From the NCBI RefSeq assembly GCF_040790665.1, contig NZ_CP160849.1, forward strand, positions 2,381,501 to 2,445,500: a DNA stretch of 64,000 nt, in the 5' to 3' direction. Below, in pieces: positions 50,829-59,581 of this stretch. The notes under the pieces are model-generated. The model had not been told where the DNA came from. It searched no databases and worked only from the letters and a program-made list of their open reading frames with translations. The position numbers were made by a program, and so were the translations under genes. Position 1 is the stretch's first letter; each line of letters opens with the position of its first letter. The stretch is from Sulfitobacter pontiacus (GTDB taxonomy: Bacteria; Pseudomonadota; Alphaproteobacteria; Rhodobacterales; Rhodobacteraceae).

Positions 50829-52376
50829 ATGCTCAAAGTAGCCCATACGATCCATCATGATCACGACCTTGGTCTCGTGCTTCTGGCGGGGCTGCTTTGC
50901 GCCTTTGGCTGCTGGGTGGTGTCGCGTTTGTATCAGCACGCCTTGGGGCGACCGCGCAGGCAGGCGCTGATCTGGTACTTCCTCACGGCGATCACGGCGG
51001 GCGTTGCGGTCTGGTGTACGCATTTTATCGCAATCCTCGCATATCAGCCTTCGGCACCGGTAACCTTTAACCTACAACTGACCTTTGTCTCGCTTTTGAT
51101 CGCGATTGCAGGGTCGACCGTGGGCATCATGGTGGCGGGCATGTTCCGGTCGCTCGCGAGCACGATCATCGGCGGCACGATCTTTGGCGTTGCGGTATCG
51201 GCGATGCACTACACCGGCATGGTGGCCTACCGCGTCGAAGGCGTGGTGACCTGGGACCGTGGCTACCTCATCGGGTCGGTTATTCTGGCGGTGGTCCTGT
51301 CGACTGCCGCGCTGTATCTGGGCAGCCGCAGCGCACGGTGGAGCGGGCTGCAAATGACGGGCGTCCTGACGCTCGCCATCATCGGGCTGCATTTCACCGG
51401 CATGGCCGCGTTCAGCGTGGACTGCATCGGGCTGAAACCCGGCTATACCAACCCCGAAGAATACAAGCTGCTGGCACTGGTGATCGCGGGCACGGCGACG
51501 ACAATCACCCTTGGCGGTCTGTTCACCTATTTCATCGAAAACCGGACCCGCATGGAAAGCATCGAGGAGTTGCGCAAGGCCCGCGACGCTGCCGAAGGGG
51601 CGAGCCGCGCGAAATCGGAATTCATGAGCGTTCTCAGCCACGAACTGCGCACGCCGCTGACGATTGTGATCGGCTATGCGGGCTTCCTGACCAAGCTCAA
51701 GACCACGACCACGGCCAAACTTTCGCCGGGTGAGCCGATCACCGAAAAACACTATAATATCATCGGGGATCAGGCAGAGCTTTACGGCCAGCGCGTCAAA
51801 TTCGCGGGCAACCACCTGCTGACGATCATCAACGATATTCTCGACTATACCAGCATCGAGCTGAACGACATCAAACTGGCCAAGACCACATTCCCTACAC
51901 GGGCGCTGCTGGCGCAGGTCGAGGACCAGTTTCAGGGCATGGCGCAGGGCAAGGATGTGACCCTTCATATCCCCGACGGCAGCCTTGACGTGATCGCCGA
52001 CCGTGGCCGCTGCTTGCAGATCCTGATCAATCTGGTGGGCAATGCGCTCAAGTTTTCCAAGGGCAAGGATATCTTCCTGCGGGCCGAAGTGGACGGCGGC
52101 GGCTTCCGCTTCGAGGTCGAAGACAATGGTGTCGGGATGGAACAGAAAGATCTGGAATCGATCTTCCAGGCCTTCACCCAGATCGAAAGCGCCGACAACC
52201 GGTCAGAAGGCGGTACAGGGCTCGGGCTGGCGATCTGTAAGAAACTGGCGCTAGCGCATGGGGGCGATATCTCGGTCTCTAGCACGGTGGGCAAGGGCAC
52301 CAAATTCTCGGTCTTCTTCCCGCATAGTCTGGTGAGCACCGGGCGTCCGTCGCAGTCTTTCGCGGCAGCCGCCTGA
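50829..52376 (+). CDS. MHYT-domain sensor histidine kinase
   Basis: 515-residue membrane kinase. The first 235 residues hold seven helices with three MHYT-type motifs: CTHFIAILAYQP, SAMHYTGMVAY and GLHFTGMAAFSVDC, thought to sense gases (O2, CO or NO) through a metal. A HisKA domain with LSHELRTPLTIVIGYAGF follows, then HATPase with EDNGVGMEQKDLESIF and GGTGLGLAICKKLALAHGG. No receiver domain is fused. The 231 bases upstream contain no other gene; a short GGGGC/GCCCC hairpin there may end the Ton operon. Confidence 0.9.
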   Translation: MLKVAHTIHHDHDLGLVLLAGLLCAFGCWVVSRLYQHALGRPRRQALIWYFLTAITAGVAVWCTHFIAILAYQPSAPVTFNLQLTFVSLLIAIAGSTVGIMVAGMFRSLASTIIGGTIFGVAVSAMHYTGMVAYRVEGVVTWDRGYLIGSVILAVVLSTAALYLGSRSARWSGLQMTGVLTLAIIGLHFTGMAAFSVDCIGLKPGYTNPEEYKLLALVIAGTATTITLGGLFTYFIENRTRMESIEELRKARDAAEGASRAKSEFMSVLSHELRTPLTIVIGYAGFLTKLKTTTTAKLSPGEPITEKHYNIIGDQAELYGQRVKFAGNHLLTIINDILDYTSIELNDIKLAKTTFPTRALLAQVEDQFQGMAQGKDVTLHIPDGSLDVIADRGRCLQILINLVGNALKFSKGKDIFLRAEVDGGGFRFEVEDNGVGMEQKDLESIFQAFTQIESADNRSEGGTGLGLAICKKLALAHGGDISVSSTVGKGTKFSVFFPHSLVSTGRPSQSFAAAA

Positions 52377-52398
52377 CCGAATAGGGCCACCCCCGAAA

Positions 52399-52435
52399 CA
52401 GCAAGGGCCGCAGCGTGATGCTGCGGCCCTTGCTG
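52399..52435. terminator. Strong bidirectional hairpin between the MHYT kinase and znuB
   Basis: 16-bp perfect inverted repeat, CAGCAAGGGCCGCAGC and its complement, with a 5-nt loop. It separates two convergent genes. Confidence 0.8.
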
Positions 52436-52452
52436 TATGTGCAGATCAGCGC

Positions 52453-53244
52453 CTAGCGTTTCAGCAACGGGGCCACGCCAGACGACAGCACGAACAGCAC
52501 CGCCGCGACGCTGACGATGCTAGGCCCCGTCGGCGTGTCGAGCGTGAAGGACGCGGCCAGCCCGCCCAAGGCGGCGATGATCCCGATGATGCAGGCCGCC
52601 ATCGCCATGACTTCGGGCGTGCGGGCAAAGGGGCGGGCGGCAGCGGCGGGGATGATCAGCATCGCCGCGATCAGCAGCGCGCCGACCACCTTAATCGCGA
52701 CCGCAACCGTCACTGCCAGCGCCAGCGTCAAAATCAGCTGTTCACGGCGCGGATTGACCCCGCTGGCCGTCGCCAGATCAGGGTTCAGCGTGGACGACAG
52801 CAATGCCTGCCAGCGCCAGACCAGCAGCGCGATCGACAGGACGGCGCCGCTCCAGATGATCGCAAGATCGGTCTTGGTCACGGCCAGGATCTCTCCGAAC
52901 AGATAGGCGCTGAGGTCGACACGCTGGTTCGGCAGCAGCGACACCGCCACAAGGCCGATGGCCAACGCACCGTGGGCCAGCACCCCCAGCAGCGTATCCG
53001 TGCCAAGGCTGCGCCCGTTCAGCGCCGTCACAATCAGCGCCATCGACAGGGCCACCAGCAGCACCCCCGCGAAAATCGGCAGCTCGAACGCCAAGGCCAG
53101 CGCGACCCCCAGCAAAGCCGCGTGCGAGGTCGCATCGCCGAAATAGGCCATGCGCCGCCAGACGACGAAACAGCCTAAAGGCGCGGCTGCAAAGGCCACA
53201 CCGATACCGGCAAGCCCGGCACGTATCAAAAAGTCATCAAGCAT
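52453..53244 (-). CDS. znuB: Zinc ABC transporter permease ZnuB
   Basis: 263-residue membrane subunit of the metal-type ABC-3 permease family, with about eight helices. The conserved cytoplasmic loop is TASGVNPRREQLILTLALA, and the start MLDDFLIRAGLAGIGVAFA is typical. The start at 53244 lies within the znuC 3' end (8-base overlap); the frame is open further upstream, but only through the shifted His-rich tail of znuC. Neighbours znuC, zur and znuA confirm zinc as the substrate. Confidence 0.93.
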   Translation of the reverse strand: MLDDFLIRAGLAGIGVAFAAAPLGCFVVWRRMAYFGDATSHAALLGVALALAFELPIFAGVLLVALSMALIVTALNGRSLGTDTLLGVLAHGALAIGLVAVSLLPNQRVDLSAYLFGEILAVTKTDLAIIWSGAVLSIALLVWRWQALLSSTLNPDLATASGVNPRREQLILTLALAVTVAVAIKVVGALLIAAMLIIPAAAARPFARTPEVMAMAACIIGIIAALGGLAASFTLDTPTGPSIVSVAAVLFVLSSGVAPLLKR

Positions 53245-54055
53245 CTTGGTCCCCATGTGCGTGGTTGCAGCCGGCACCATGGGTATGGCCCTGCGCATGG
53301 TCGTGGGTGTGGTCGTGGTCGTGGGTATGGCTAGGATCATGTGCATGATCATGCGAATGCGAATGTTCGTGCCGGTAAAGCGCCAGCGCCCCTTGGGTGC
53401 CAGTGCCGAACAACGCGCGGTATTCCGGTGCATCGGCGACAATCTCGGGGGTGCCTTCACAGCAGACATGACCGTTCAGGCACAGCACCCGATCCGAAGC
53501 CGCCATCACCACATGCAGATCATGGCTGACCATCAAGACGGCGCAGCCCATGTCGCGGCGGACCTCTTCGATCTGACGGTAAAACGCGGCAGAGCCGGGT
53601 TGATCCAGCCCCTGCGTCGCCTCGTCGAGGATCAGGATATGGGGTTTGTTCAGCAGGGCGCGTGCCAGCAACACGCGCTGGAACTGGCCGCCCGACAGGT
53701 CGGTCATCTGCTTTTTCGCCAGATCCGTGACCCCCGCCTGCAGCAGCGCCTGCGCGATGGTCTCGCGGGGCTGGCGGCGGGGCAGGTTCAAAAAGCCATG
53801 CACCGTCAGCGGCAGCGTCGCGTCGATTTGCAGCTTCTGCGGGACATAGCCGATGCGCAGGTCCGCAGCACGGGTGATCGTCCCCGACGCGGGTTTCAGC
53901 GCGCCGATCAACGCCCGCAGCAAGCTCGACTTGCCCGACCCGTTGGGGCCGACGATGGTCACGATCTCGCCGCGCTCAACGGCGATATCAACGTCGCGCA
54001 GCACCGTTTGCCCGCCAATGCGCAGGGTCAGATTCCGGGTGGCGATCAGGCTCAT
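53237..54055 (-). CDS. znuC: Zinc ABC transporter ATPase ZnuC
   Basis: 272-residue ATPase. Walker A GPNGSGKSSLLRAL is near residues 37-50, signature LSGGQFQRVLLARALL, Walker B ILILDEATQGLD, and H-loop LMVSHDLHVVM. The last 50 residues are extremely His-rich (HSHSHDHAHD, THDHDHTHDH, HGAGCNHAHG), which suggests zinc storage or sensing at the cytoplasmic face. It overlaps zur by four bases and znuB by eight. Confidence 0.95.
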   Translation of the reverse strand: MSLIATRNLTLRIGGQTVLRDVDIAVERGEIVTIVGPNGSGKSSLLRALIGALKPASGTITRAADLRIGYVPQKLQIDATLPLTVHGFLNLPRRQPRETIAQALLQAGVTDLAKKQMTDLSGGQFQRVLLARALLNKPHILILDEATQGLDQPGSAAFYRQIEEVRRDMGCAVLMVSHDLHVVMAASDRVLCLNGHVCCEGTPEIVADAPEYRALFGTGTQGALALYRHEHSHSHDHAHDPSHTHDHDHTHDHAQGHTHGAGCNHAHGDQDA

Positions 54056-54534
54056 GCGGTGGCTCCGTCCTGACAGGAGGGGCAGAGGCCCTGCGCCTCG
54101 ATCACCGTGCGTTCAATCTGGAACCCCGCCGCGCGGGCCGCATCGCCCAAACGCCCTTGGGTCAACGTCGTGTCGCTTTCGGCAACCGATTGGCAACTGC
54201 GGCAGATCAGGAAGGCAGGCGTGTGATCGGCACCAACGTGGCTGCAGGCGATATAGGCGTTCAACGCCTCGATCCGGTGGGCAAGCCCCGCTTTCACCAG
54301 AAAGTCCAGCGCGCGATAGGCGACGGGCGGCTGCGCCCCAAGCCCTTCGGCAGAGAGATGCCCCAGAATATCATAGGCCCCCAAGGCGCGGTGTTCGGCC
54401 AGCAGCAGTTCCAGCACGCGGCGACGTATCGGTGTCAACCGAAGGTCCGAGGCCGCGCAACGCGCCTCTGCGGCGGCCATCGCGTCGTCGACGCAGGCCC
54501 TATGATCATGCGTTTCAAATCCAATGGTCGACAT
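54052..54534 (-). CDS. zur: Zinc uptake regulator Zur (Fur family)
   Basis: 160-residue Fur-type repressor. The winged helix contains DLRLTPIRRRVLELLLAEHR and GAQPPVAYRALDFLVKAGL, and the metal/dimerisation domain has the CRSCQS and CPSCQD pairs for structural zinc plus the HVGADH and HRIEALN regions. ATG 54534 has GGAGGCG upstream. It is divergent from znuA, with two AT-rich palindromes between them, so it probably represses both arms when zinc is sufficient. Confidence 0.93.
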   Translation of the reverse strand: MSTIGFETHDHRACVDDAMAAAEARCAASDLRLTPIRRRVLELLLAEHRALGAYDILGHLSAEGLGAQPPVAYRALDFLVKAGLAHRIEALNAYIACSHVGADHTPAFLICRSCQSVAESDTTLTQGRLGDAARAAGFQIERTVIEAQGLCPSCQDGATA

Positions 54535-54566
54535 ATTTCGCCTCCGTAGCAGGGTTCGGTGTTGAT

Positions 54567-54606
54567 ATGTTATAACGTGTAATCTATCAAGGTTATAGTA
54601 TAACAT
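54567..54606. promoter_or_regulatory. Two Zur-box candidates between zur and znuA
   Basis: Palindromes GTTATAAC (54569-54576, inside ATGTTATAAC) and GTTATA-G-TATAAC (54592-54604, flanked by AAG and ATT). Both match the GTTATA-type half-sites of Gram-negative Zur operators, and both lie in the only divergent promoter of the zinc regulon. Confidence 0.7.
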
Positions 54607-54622
54607 TAATAGGAGCCCGCCA

Positions 54623-55666
54623 ATGCGCCGCCTGCTTTGCACAACCCTTCTTTTCTCTGCCGGTCTGGCCCATGCAGAGGTGCCCCGTGTCGCCACCGAT
54701 ATCGCGCCAATCCATTCGTTGGTGTCTATGGTCATGCAGGGTGCAGGCAGCCCCGATCTGATCATCCCGCCCGGCGCGTCACCCCACAGCTATGCCATGC
54801 GCCCCAGCGAGGCGCGCGCCGTGGCCAAGGCCGATCTGGTGGTCTGGGTCGGTCCGTCGCTGGCCCCGTGGCTCGAAGAGCCGATGAGCAGTCTGGCGCA
54901 GGGGGCCGAACGTCTGACCTTGCAAGACGTAGAGGGGATCCGCCTGCTGACCAACCGCAGCGGCGTTGCGTTCGAAGCCCATGATCACGGAGATCATGAA
55001 GGGCAGGACCATGCCGAGCATGACGATCACGGCGACCACGAAGGCCACGACGATCACAAAGGTCACGATGACCACGCAGATCATGACGACCACGACCATG
55101 ACGTACATGAAGAGGCAGACGCTCACGAAGGGCACAATCATGCACCCGGCGCTCTGGACCCGCATATCTGGCTAGATCCGCAGAACGCAATCGTCTGGCT
55201 GGATGCCATCGCTGCAAGCTTGTCCGCGCAAGACCCTGAAAACGCAGCGCTTTACGCAGATAACGCTGCGCAGGCCCAAGCGCAGCTGGTAGATCTTCAA
55301 GCCGATATTCAGGCCGAGCTGACGCCGCTTCGGGGGCAGAAGTTTGTCGTCTTCCACGACGCCTATCACTATTTCGAAGCCCGCTTTGACGTTGAGGCAA
55401 GCGCTGCGATCTCTCTTAGCGATGGGGCCGCCCCCAGTGCCGCGCGTCTGGCCGAGGTACGCGATGTGGTAAAGGACACGCAGGCCGCCTGCGTCTTTAC
55501 TGAGCCCCAGTTCAACGCCGGTCTGGTTGACGCACTCCAAGACGGCACGGCGCTGAAATCCGCCTCGCTTGATCCGATTGGTGCCGCGCTTGAGCCGGGG
55601 GTGGATATGTACCCTGCTTTGCTGCGCGATCTGGCCGCAGCCTTTAGCAGCTGTCTGGCAAAGTAA
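54623..55666 (+). CDS. znuA: Zinc-binding periplasmic protein ZnuA
   Basis: 347-residue cluster A-I binding protein. The signal peptide ends after LAHA (residue 18). Metal ligands are expected in APIHSLV, ASPHSYAMRPSE, FHDAYHYFE and the Asp/Glu near the end (SLDPIGA). Between about residues 119 and 173 lies a long His/Asp-rich loop with more than 20 His (HDHGDHEGQDHAEHDDHGD and more), a hallmark of zinc-specific ZnuA. Translation starts after AATAGGAG. It ends in a hairpin shared with the convergent permease gene. Confidence 0.95.
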   Translation: MRRLLCTTLLFSAGLAHAEVPRVATDIAPIHSLVSMVMQGAGSPDLIIPPGASPHSYAMRPSEARAVAKADLVVWVGPSLAPWLEEPMSSLAQGAERLTLQDVEGIRLLTNRSGVAFEAHDHGDHEGQDHAEHDDHGDHEGHDDHKGHDDHADHDDHDHDVHEEADAHEGHNHAPGALDPHIWLDPQNAIVWLDAIAASLSAQDPENAALYADNAAQAQAQLVDLQADIQAELTPLRGQKFVVFHDAYHYFEARFDVEASAAISLSDGAAPSAARLAEVRDVVKDTQAACVFTEPQFNAGLVDALQDGTALKSASLDPIGAALEPGVDMYPALLRDLAAAFSSCLAK

Positions 55667-55672
55667 GCCCCG

Positions 55673-55699
55673 CTTTGGGCGTCAAAGCGACGCCCAAAG
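55673..55699. terminator. Hairpin between znuA and the convergent permease gene
   Basis: Perfect 11-bp stem CTTTGGGCGTC / GACGCCCAAAG with a 5-nt loop. It overlaps the last codons of the minus-strand permease gene. Confidence 0.7.
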
Positions 55700-56734
55700 T
55701 TGAAACAGCAGCCCCGAGGCAAATGACCCTGTCAGTGCGATCCCGATATACAGCGCGAAGACAGGGCGTTTGACCAAGGCCCAGACGGCAATCGCCGCGG
55801 GCAGGGAGGTCACCCCGCCCGCGACCAGAAACGACAGACCCGCACCGGGGGCCATGCCCTGTCCGATCAGCCCGCCCACCAGCGGCAGCGCGGCATAGCC
55901 GTTCAGATAGGCCGGCACCCCCACCAAGGTCGCGATCCCGATCGGGGCCAGCCCGCTGCCGCCAAGGGCGCGGGTCACCGTCTCTGCGGGAATCCACGCC
56001 AGCATGAGGCTTTCCAGCAAGAACGCCAGCGTCAGCCATTTGGTCAGGAAGATCGTGGTCTTGGCGGCCTCGCGCAGGAATTTGGCGGATCGCGTCTTGT
56101 CGTGCCAGAAGGCCCAAACCACGGGTTGCGATGTGCGGACCTTCGACGCGCCACAGCCGCCATTGCCCACGCCGTCGCGCAGCGGGTCGGTCAAGCTACC
56201 CGCGCGGGACAGCAGATGCACAATGATCCCGCCAAACACCCCGAGCCCGACGGCCGCGATGGTCTTGGCCACCGCGAACTCCACCCCCAGAACGCCGGTG
56301 GTCAACACGAACATCGACGGATCCATGACGGGCGAGGCCAGCCAGAAGGCCATGACGGCGGACAGGGGCACCCCCATCGCCAGCAGCGCCGCGATCAAGG
56401 GGATCACCCCGCATGAACAGAAGGGCGACACCCCGCCGGCCAGTGCTGCAATGGCGATCATCACGGCGGGTGATCCGGTAAAGGCCCGCGCGATCAGCCC
56501 GTCGGCCCCCGTGGCACCGGCATAGGCCGCAACCGCGATGGACAGGATCAGAAACGGCGCGACATCCAGCAGGTTGGTCGCGGTAAATTGCACGCTGGTC
56601 ACGGCAAGCGGCGCCTCAACGGCTGCGACAGCGGTTAACACCGCGATACAGACCAGCCACACGCGTTCTTGCGTCCAGATGTGATGGGCCAGCGACCTGA
56701 GCGGGTTACGCGCAGGGTGGGACAGGTCGGTCAT
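55682..56734 (-). CDS. ArsP/DUF318-type permease
   Basis: 350-residue membrane protein of the DUF318 (ArsP_1) permease family, with about eight to ten helices. Family features are the GGVSPFCSCGVIPLIAALLA motif with the paired Cys (about 108-127), ASPVMDPSMFVLTTG, and in the second half GVPAYLNGYAALPLVGGLI. ArsP relatives export organoarsenicals or other metal-thiol species; substrate cannot be decided here. The start at 56734 overlaps the ArsR stop (ATGA), so expression is metal-controlled. The middle loop has GNGGCGASKVR, another Cys. Confidence 0.85.
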   Translation of the reverse strand: MTDLSHPARNPLRSLAHHIWTQERVWLVCIAVLTAVAAVEAPLAVTSVQFTATNLLDVAPFLILSIAVAAYAGATGADGLIARAFTGSPAVMIAIAALAGGVSPFCSCGVIPLIAALLAMGVPLSAVMAFWLASPVMDPSMFVLTTGVLGVEFAVAKTIAAVGLGVFGGIIVHLLSRAGSLTDPLRDGVGNGGCGASKVRTSQPVVWAFWHDKTRSAKFLREAAKTTIFLTKWLTLAFLLESLMLAWIPAETVTRALGGSGLAPIGIATLVGVPAYLNGYAALPLVGGLIGQGMAPGAGLSFLVAGGVTSLPAAIAVWALVKRPVFALYIGIALTGSFASGLLFQLWASL

Positions 56735-57045
56735 GCGGCGGTCTCCTTCAAAAGTGAAACACCGGTGCAGCATTCCGAGGTGAGAAATGAAAGCGTCGCC
56801 CGCATCACGTCGAAATCCACGCGGTTGACGATGTTGCGCCCGTCGCGGCGCTGGATGATCAGCCCCGCATCGACCAATGCCCCAAGGTGATGGGCAAGGG
56901 TGGAGGGGGCCGCATTGAGATGGGCACCGATCTCTCCGACGGTCAGCGCGTCTTCACCGGCGCGGACAAGCAGGCGAAAGATCGCGAGGCGGGTATCATG
57001 GCCAAGGGCGGCGAGGGCGCGGGCAGTTGATTGATGTTCTGTCAT
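56731..57045 (-). CDS. ArsR-family metal(loid)-responsive repressor
   Basis: 104-residue winged-helix repressor. The HTH is LTVGEIGAHLNAAPSTLAHHLGAL, followed by RRDGRNIVNRVDFDVM. The C-terminus has vicinal Cys (SECCTGVSLL), a likely binding site for As(III) or a soft metal and the signature of the ArsR type that precedes ArsP-like permeases. It is coupled to the permease gene by ATGA. A 12-bp palindrome lies 18 bases upstream. Confidence 0.88.
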   Translation of the reverse strand: MTEHQSTARALAALGHDTRLAIFRLLVRAGEDALTVGEIGAHLNAAPSTLAHHLGALVDAGLIIQRRDGRNIVNRVDFDVMRATLSFLTSECCTGVSLLKETAA

Positions 57046-57062
57046 AGCACGAAATAAAACTA

Positions 57063-57074
57063 TAAAACTAGTTT
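57063..57074. promoter_or_regulatory. ArsR operator candidate
   Basis: Perfect 12-bp palindrome AAAACTAGTTTT in an AT-rich stretch just upstream of the arsR-type start, where an autorepressor would act. Confidence 0.55.
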
Positions 57075-57113
57075 TGTAAAGATGATTCGCATTTACCGGA
57101 GCGACAAAGAAAT

Positions 57114-57140
57114 TGCGCCCAAGGGGGGGAACCCTTGGGC
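57114..57140 (-). terminator. Terminator of phoX
   Basis: 11-bp stem GCGCCCAAGGG / CCCTTGGGCGC with a 5-nt loop. On the minus strand it is followed by AATTTCTTTG. It lies about 45 bases after the phoX stop. Confidence 0.75.
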
Positions 57141-57183
57141 GCAGAGATTTTGAAATGAATTTGGTTGGAATAGGGTCGGGGCG

Positions 57184-59214
57184 TCAGGCGGCGATCTTGC
57201 CGCCGCCCTGTTTGGTGACCACAACCACCGCCGGGCGGGGGGGCATCTTGGGGTCAAAATCGGGCCAGCGCGTGGCGGGATCTTCAAAGGTGCTTTCACG
57301 CTCGAACCCGGGGATGTTCTTGGTCCCGTCCGTGCCGGGGTGTTGCACGGCGACAAACAGCGTCTCGCCGTCGTCGGTAAAGTAGGGGCCGCACATCTCT
57401 CCGCCGACGGGGCAGCGGAAGAACAGCTTGGACGTGCCGCGCGCCTCGCCTTCGGTTTCGACCGCATAGAGCCCGTCCGACTTGCCCGTCTTGGCCCAGT
57501 TGCTGCCCTGATCCGTGCTGACCCACAGGCGGCCATCGGCGTCGATGGCGCAGTTGTCGGGGCTGCCGAACCACCCGTTTTCAGAGGTTTCGGGGTTCCA
57601 TTGTGCGCCCACGTCCGACACCGACGGATCGCCGCATCTCACAAGGATCGACCAGCGCCCCTGCGTTGCCGCGTGGTTGCCGCCGTCTTCCTTGATCTCG
57701 ATGATGTGGCCAAAGCTGCTGTCGGCACGCGGGTTGGCGGCGTTCACCTCATCCTCTGTGCGTTTTGTGTTGTTTGTCAGCATGATATAGGCCGTGCCGT
57801 CGCCACGGGGCTGCGCGTCTTCGGGGCGGTCCATCGGGGTCGCGCCCAGCAGATCGGCCGCGATCCGCGTGTCGATCATCACGTCGCCTTGATCATTGAA
57901 GCCGTTTTCAGCCGTCAGCGGGCCTGTGCCGTGGGTCAGGGGCAGCCAGGTCACCGTGCCATCTTCGTCAAAGCGCGCGACATAAAGCGTGCCATCGCTC
58001 AGCAGTTTGGCGTTGGCCGCCCGGTCGTCCGAGACCTTGCCCCCCGAGACGTATTTATACTGGTAATCAAAGCGGTTGTCGTCGCCCATATAGATCACCA
58101 GACGCCCGTCACTGCTGACCGTGGTTTCCGCACCTTCGTGGCGGAAGCGGCCCAAAGCGGTGTGTTTGACGGGGGTAGAGGTCGGGTCCATCGGGTCCAC
58201 CTCGACCACCCAGCCGAATTTATTGGGGGCGAGGGGTTCTTTATCGATGTTGAAACGGTCGTATTGCGCGCCCCAGGCGTACCACATGCCCGGCACGCCA
58301 TAGCGTTTGTAGGACGCGGCTTCGGGATGGTCATCGGCGATCACGGGTTTGCCGTCGGCGTCGAGCTGGTCGCTCCAGAAATAGCCGTGGAAGTTCTCCT
58401 CGGCCATGAGCCACGTCCCCCAAGGGGTCAGCCCGCCCGCGCAGTTGTTCAGCGTGCCGATCACATTCACCCCGTCGGGGTCGTCGTTGGTCTTCATCCG
58501 CGCATGGCCCGCGGCGGGGCCGTCGATGGTCATCGCGGTGTCCAGCGGGGTGATGCGGCGGTTCATCTTGCCGTCGCGCACCACCTGCCATACCCCGGCG
58601 TCGTCCTTGGCGATTTCGACCACCGAACCACCGTGGGCGGCCATTTCAATGTCGATCAGCGCGGGCGTCATGCCGGAAAACTGGGCGCGGTCCTGACGGC
58701 CAAGTCCGGGGAACATCACCTCTTCGTTGGTGTATTCGTGGTTCACACAAAGTAAGCCACGGCTGCCATCGTCATTCAGCGGGACAAAGCCCACGTAGTC
58801 ATTGTTATAGCCGAACTGCTTGAGCTGCGCCGCCGCGGTCTGGTTCATCACGTCGAATTCGGGCGCGTCGGCGGTGATCGGATCGCCCCACCGCAGCAGC
58901 ACATTGGCGTCATAGCCATCGGCCACATGGTGGGTTTCGTCATTGCCCCATGCCAGTTCGTCAAAGACATAGCGGCTGTCAGCGGTGGCGGCACTTGCCT
59001 GACGCGGTGCGACCATCGCCGAGGTGCCGAACAATGCGGTTGTCGCCGTGACCCCCAGCATGCCGCGCAAGATGTCGCGGCGTCCGTAGCGCGCGTTGAT
59101 CACATCGCCGATGGTGCGCTGCAGATTGGGGTTGGTGGGGATGTCGTCGAAGGCTTCAAAGGCTTCGGCCTTGTTGCCGATTTCGGGATCATCGAGGATT
59201 TGGCGACGTGTCAT
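57184..59214 (-). CDS. phoX: PhoX family alkaline phosphatase
   Basis: 676-residue DUF839/PhoX phosphatase, a calcium- and iron-dependent phosphomonoesterase common in marine bacteria. A Tat signal is seen as GRRDILRGMLGVTATTALFG (about residues 44-63), placed after an unusually long N-terminal lead. Characteristic segments are LRWGDPI, FVPLNDDGSRGLLCVNHEYT (Glu/His metal ligands), NCAGGLTPWGTWLMAEENFH with the core Cys, and GRFRHEGAETTVSSDGRLVIYMGDD (partly quoted). A near-perfect Pho box lies about 110 bases upstream, so it should be induced by phosphate starvation. Confidence 0.93.
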   Translation of the reverse strand: MTRRQILDDPEIGNKAEAFEAFDDIPTNPNLQRTIGDVINARYGRRDILRGMLGVTATTALFGTSAMVAPRQASAATADSRYVFDELAWGNDETHHVADGYDANVLLRWGDPITADAPEFDVMNQTAAAQLKQFGYNNDYVGFVPLNDDGSRGLLCVNHEYTNEEVMFPGLGRQDRAQFSGMTPALIDIEMAAHGGSVVEIAKDDAGVWQVVRDGKMNRRITPLDTAMTIDGPAAGHARMKTNDDPDGVNVIGTLNNCAGGLTPWGTWLMAEENFHGYFWSDQLDADGKPVIADDHPEAASYKRYGVPGMWYAWGAQYDRFNIDKEPLAPNKFGWVVEVDPMDPTSTPVKHTALGRFRHEGAETTVSSDGRLVIYMGDDNRFDYQYKYVSGGKVSDDRAANAKLLSDGTLYVARFDEDGTVTWLPLTHGTGPLTAENGFNDQGDVMIDTRIAADLLGATPMDRPEDAQPRGDGTAYIMLTNNTKRTEDEVNAANPRADSSFGHIIEIKEDGGNHAATQGRWSILVRCGDPSVSDVGAQWNPETSENGWFGSPDNCAIDADGRLWVSTDQGSNWAKTGKSDGLYAVETEGEARGTSKLFFRCPVGGEMCGPYFTDDGETLFVAVQHPGTDGTKNIPGFERESTFEDPATRWPDFDPKMPPRPAVVVVTKQGGGKIAA

Positions 59215-59322
59215 GGCTATTCCTTTATTGTGTCGGGCATTGCCTCTGGCATTGCGTTTGGCGAGGTGACTCGCGGTTGCGCCTTATGTCGTCGCGATGT
59301 GCTACAAATGTGTTCCGCTTTG

Positions 59323-59340
59323 ATGACAGTTCTGTGACAG
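59323..59340 (-). promoter_or_regulatory. Pho box upstream of phoX
   Basis: On the minus strand, CTGTCAC-AGAA-CTGTCAT: two half-sites with 11-bp phase and only one mismatch to the CTGTCAT consensus. It is followed by CAAAG and sits about 110 bases before the phoX start. The rest of 59215-59581 shows no other gene and must also hold the clpP promoter. Confidence 0.8.
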
Positions 59341-59581
59341 GACGCGCGGCGGTGGGCTGTGTTGCGCGCCACCCTAGCGCAGGAACGGGCAGGATGTGGG
59401 CGAAAAACGGCTGCCGGTATCCGCGGCACAGATCAGCGGGGCAGGGCGGTGGCGCAGGGCCAAATCCAAAGCCAAGGGGATGATCGGTCCTGCCCCCCTT
59501 GAACCCCCTAGGTGGCGCGATTAATCTTAAGCCAAGGTTTCGCGGGTATGGTCCGGCGAACGGCAATATCAGGCAGGCTTT

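Noticed and set aside
53270-53350. Apparent tandem repeat of GTG/CAT-rich units
   Set aside because: It is the codon pattern of the His/Asp-rich tail of znuC, not a non-coding repeat or CRISPR array.
53150-54073. 307-codon plus-strand frame opposite znuC
   Set aside because: Antisense to a well-supported ATPase with all ABC motifs; the composition is that of a shadow frame.
54965-55140. Possible short-repeat array
   Set aside because: It encodes the His-rich loop of ZnuA; irregular period, no spacers.
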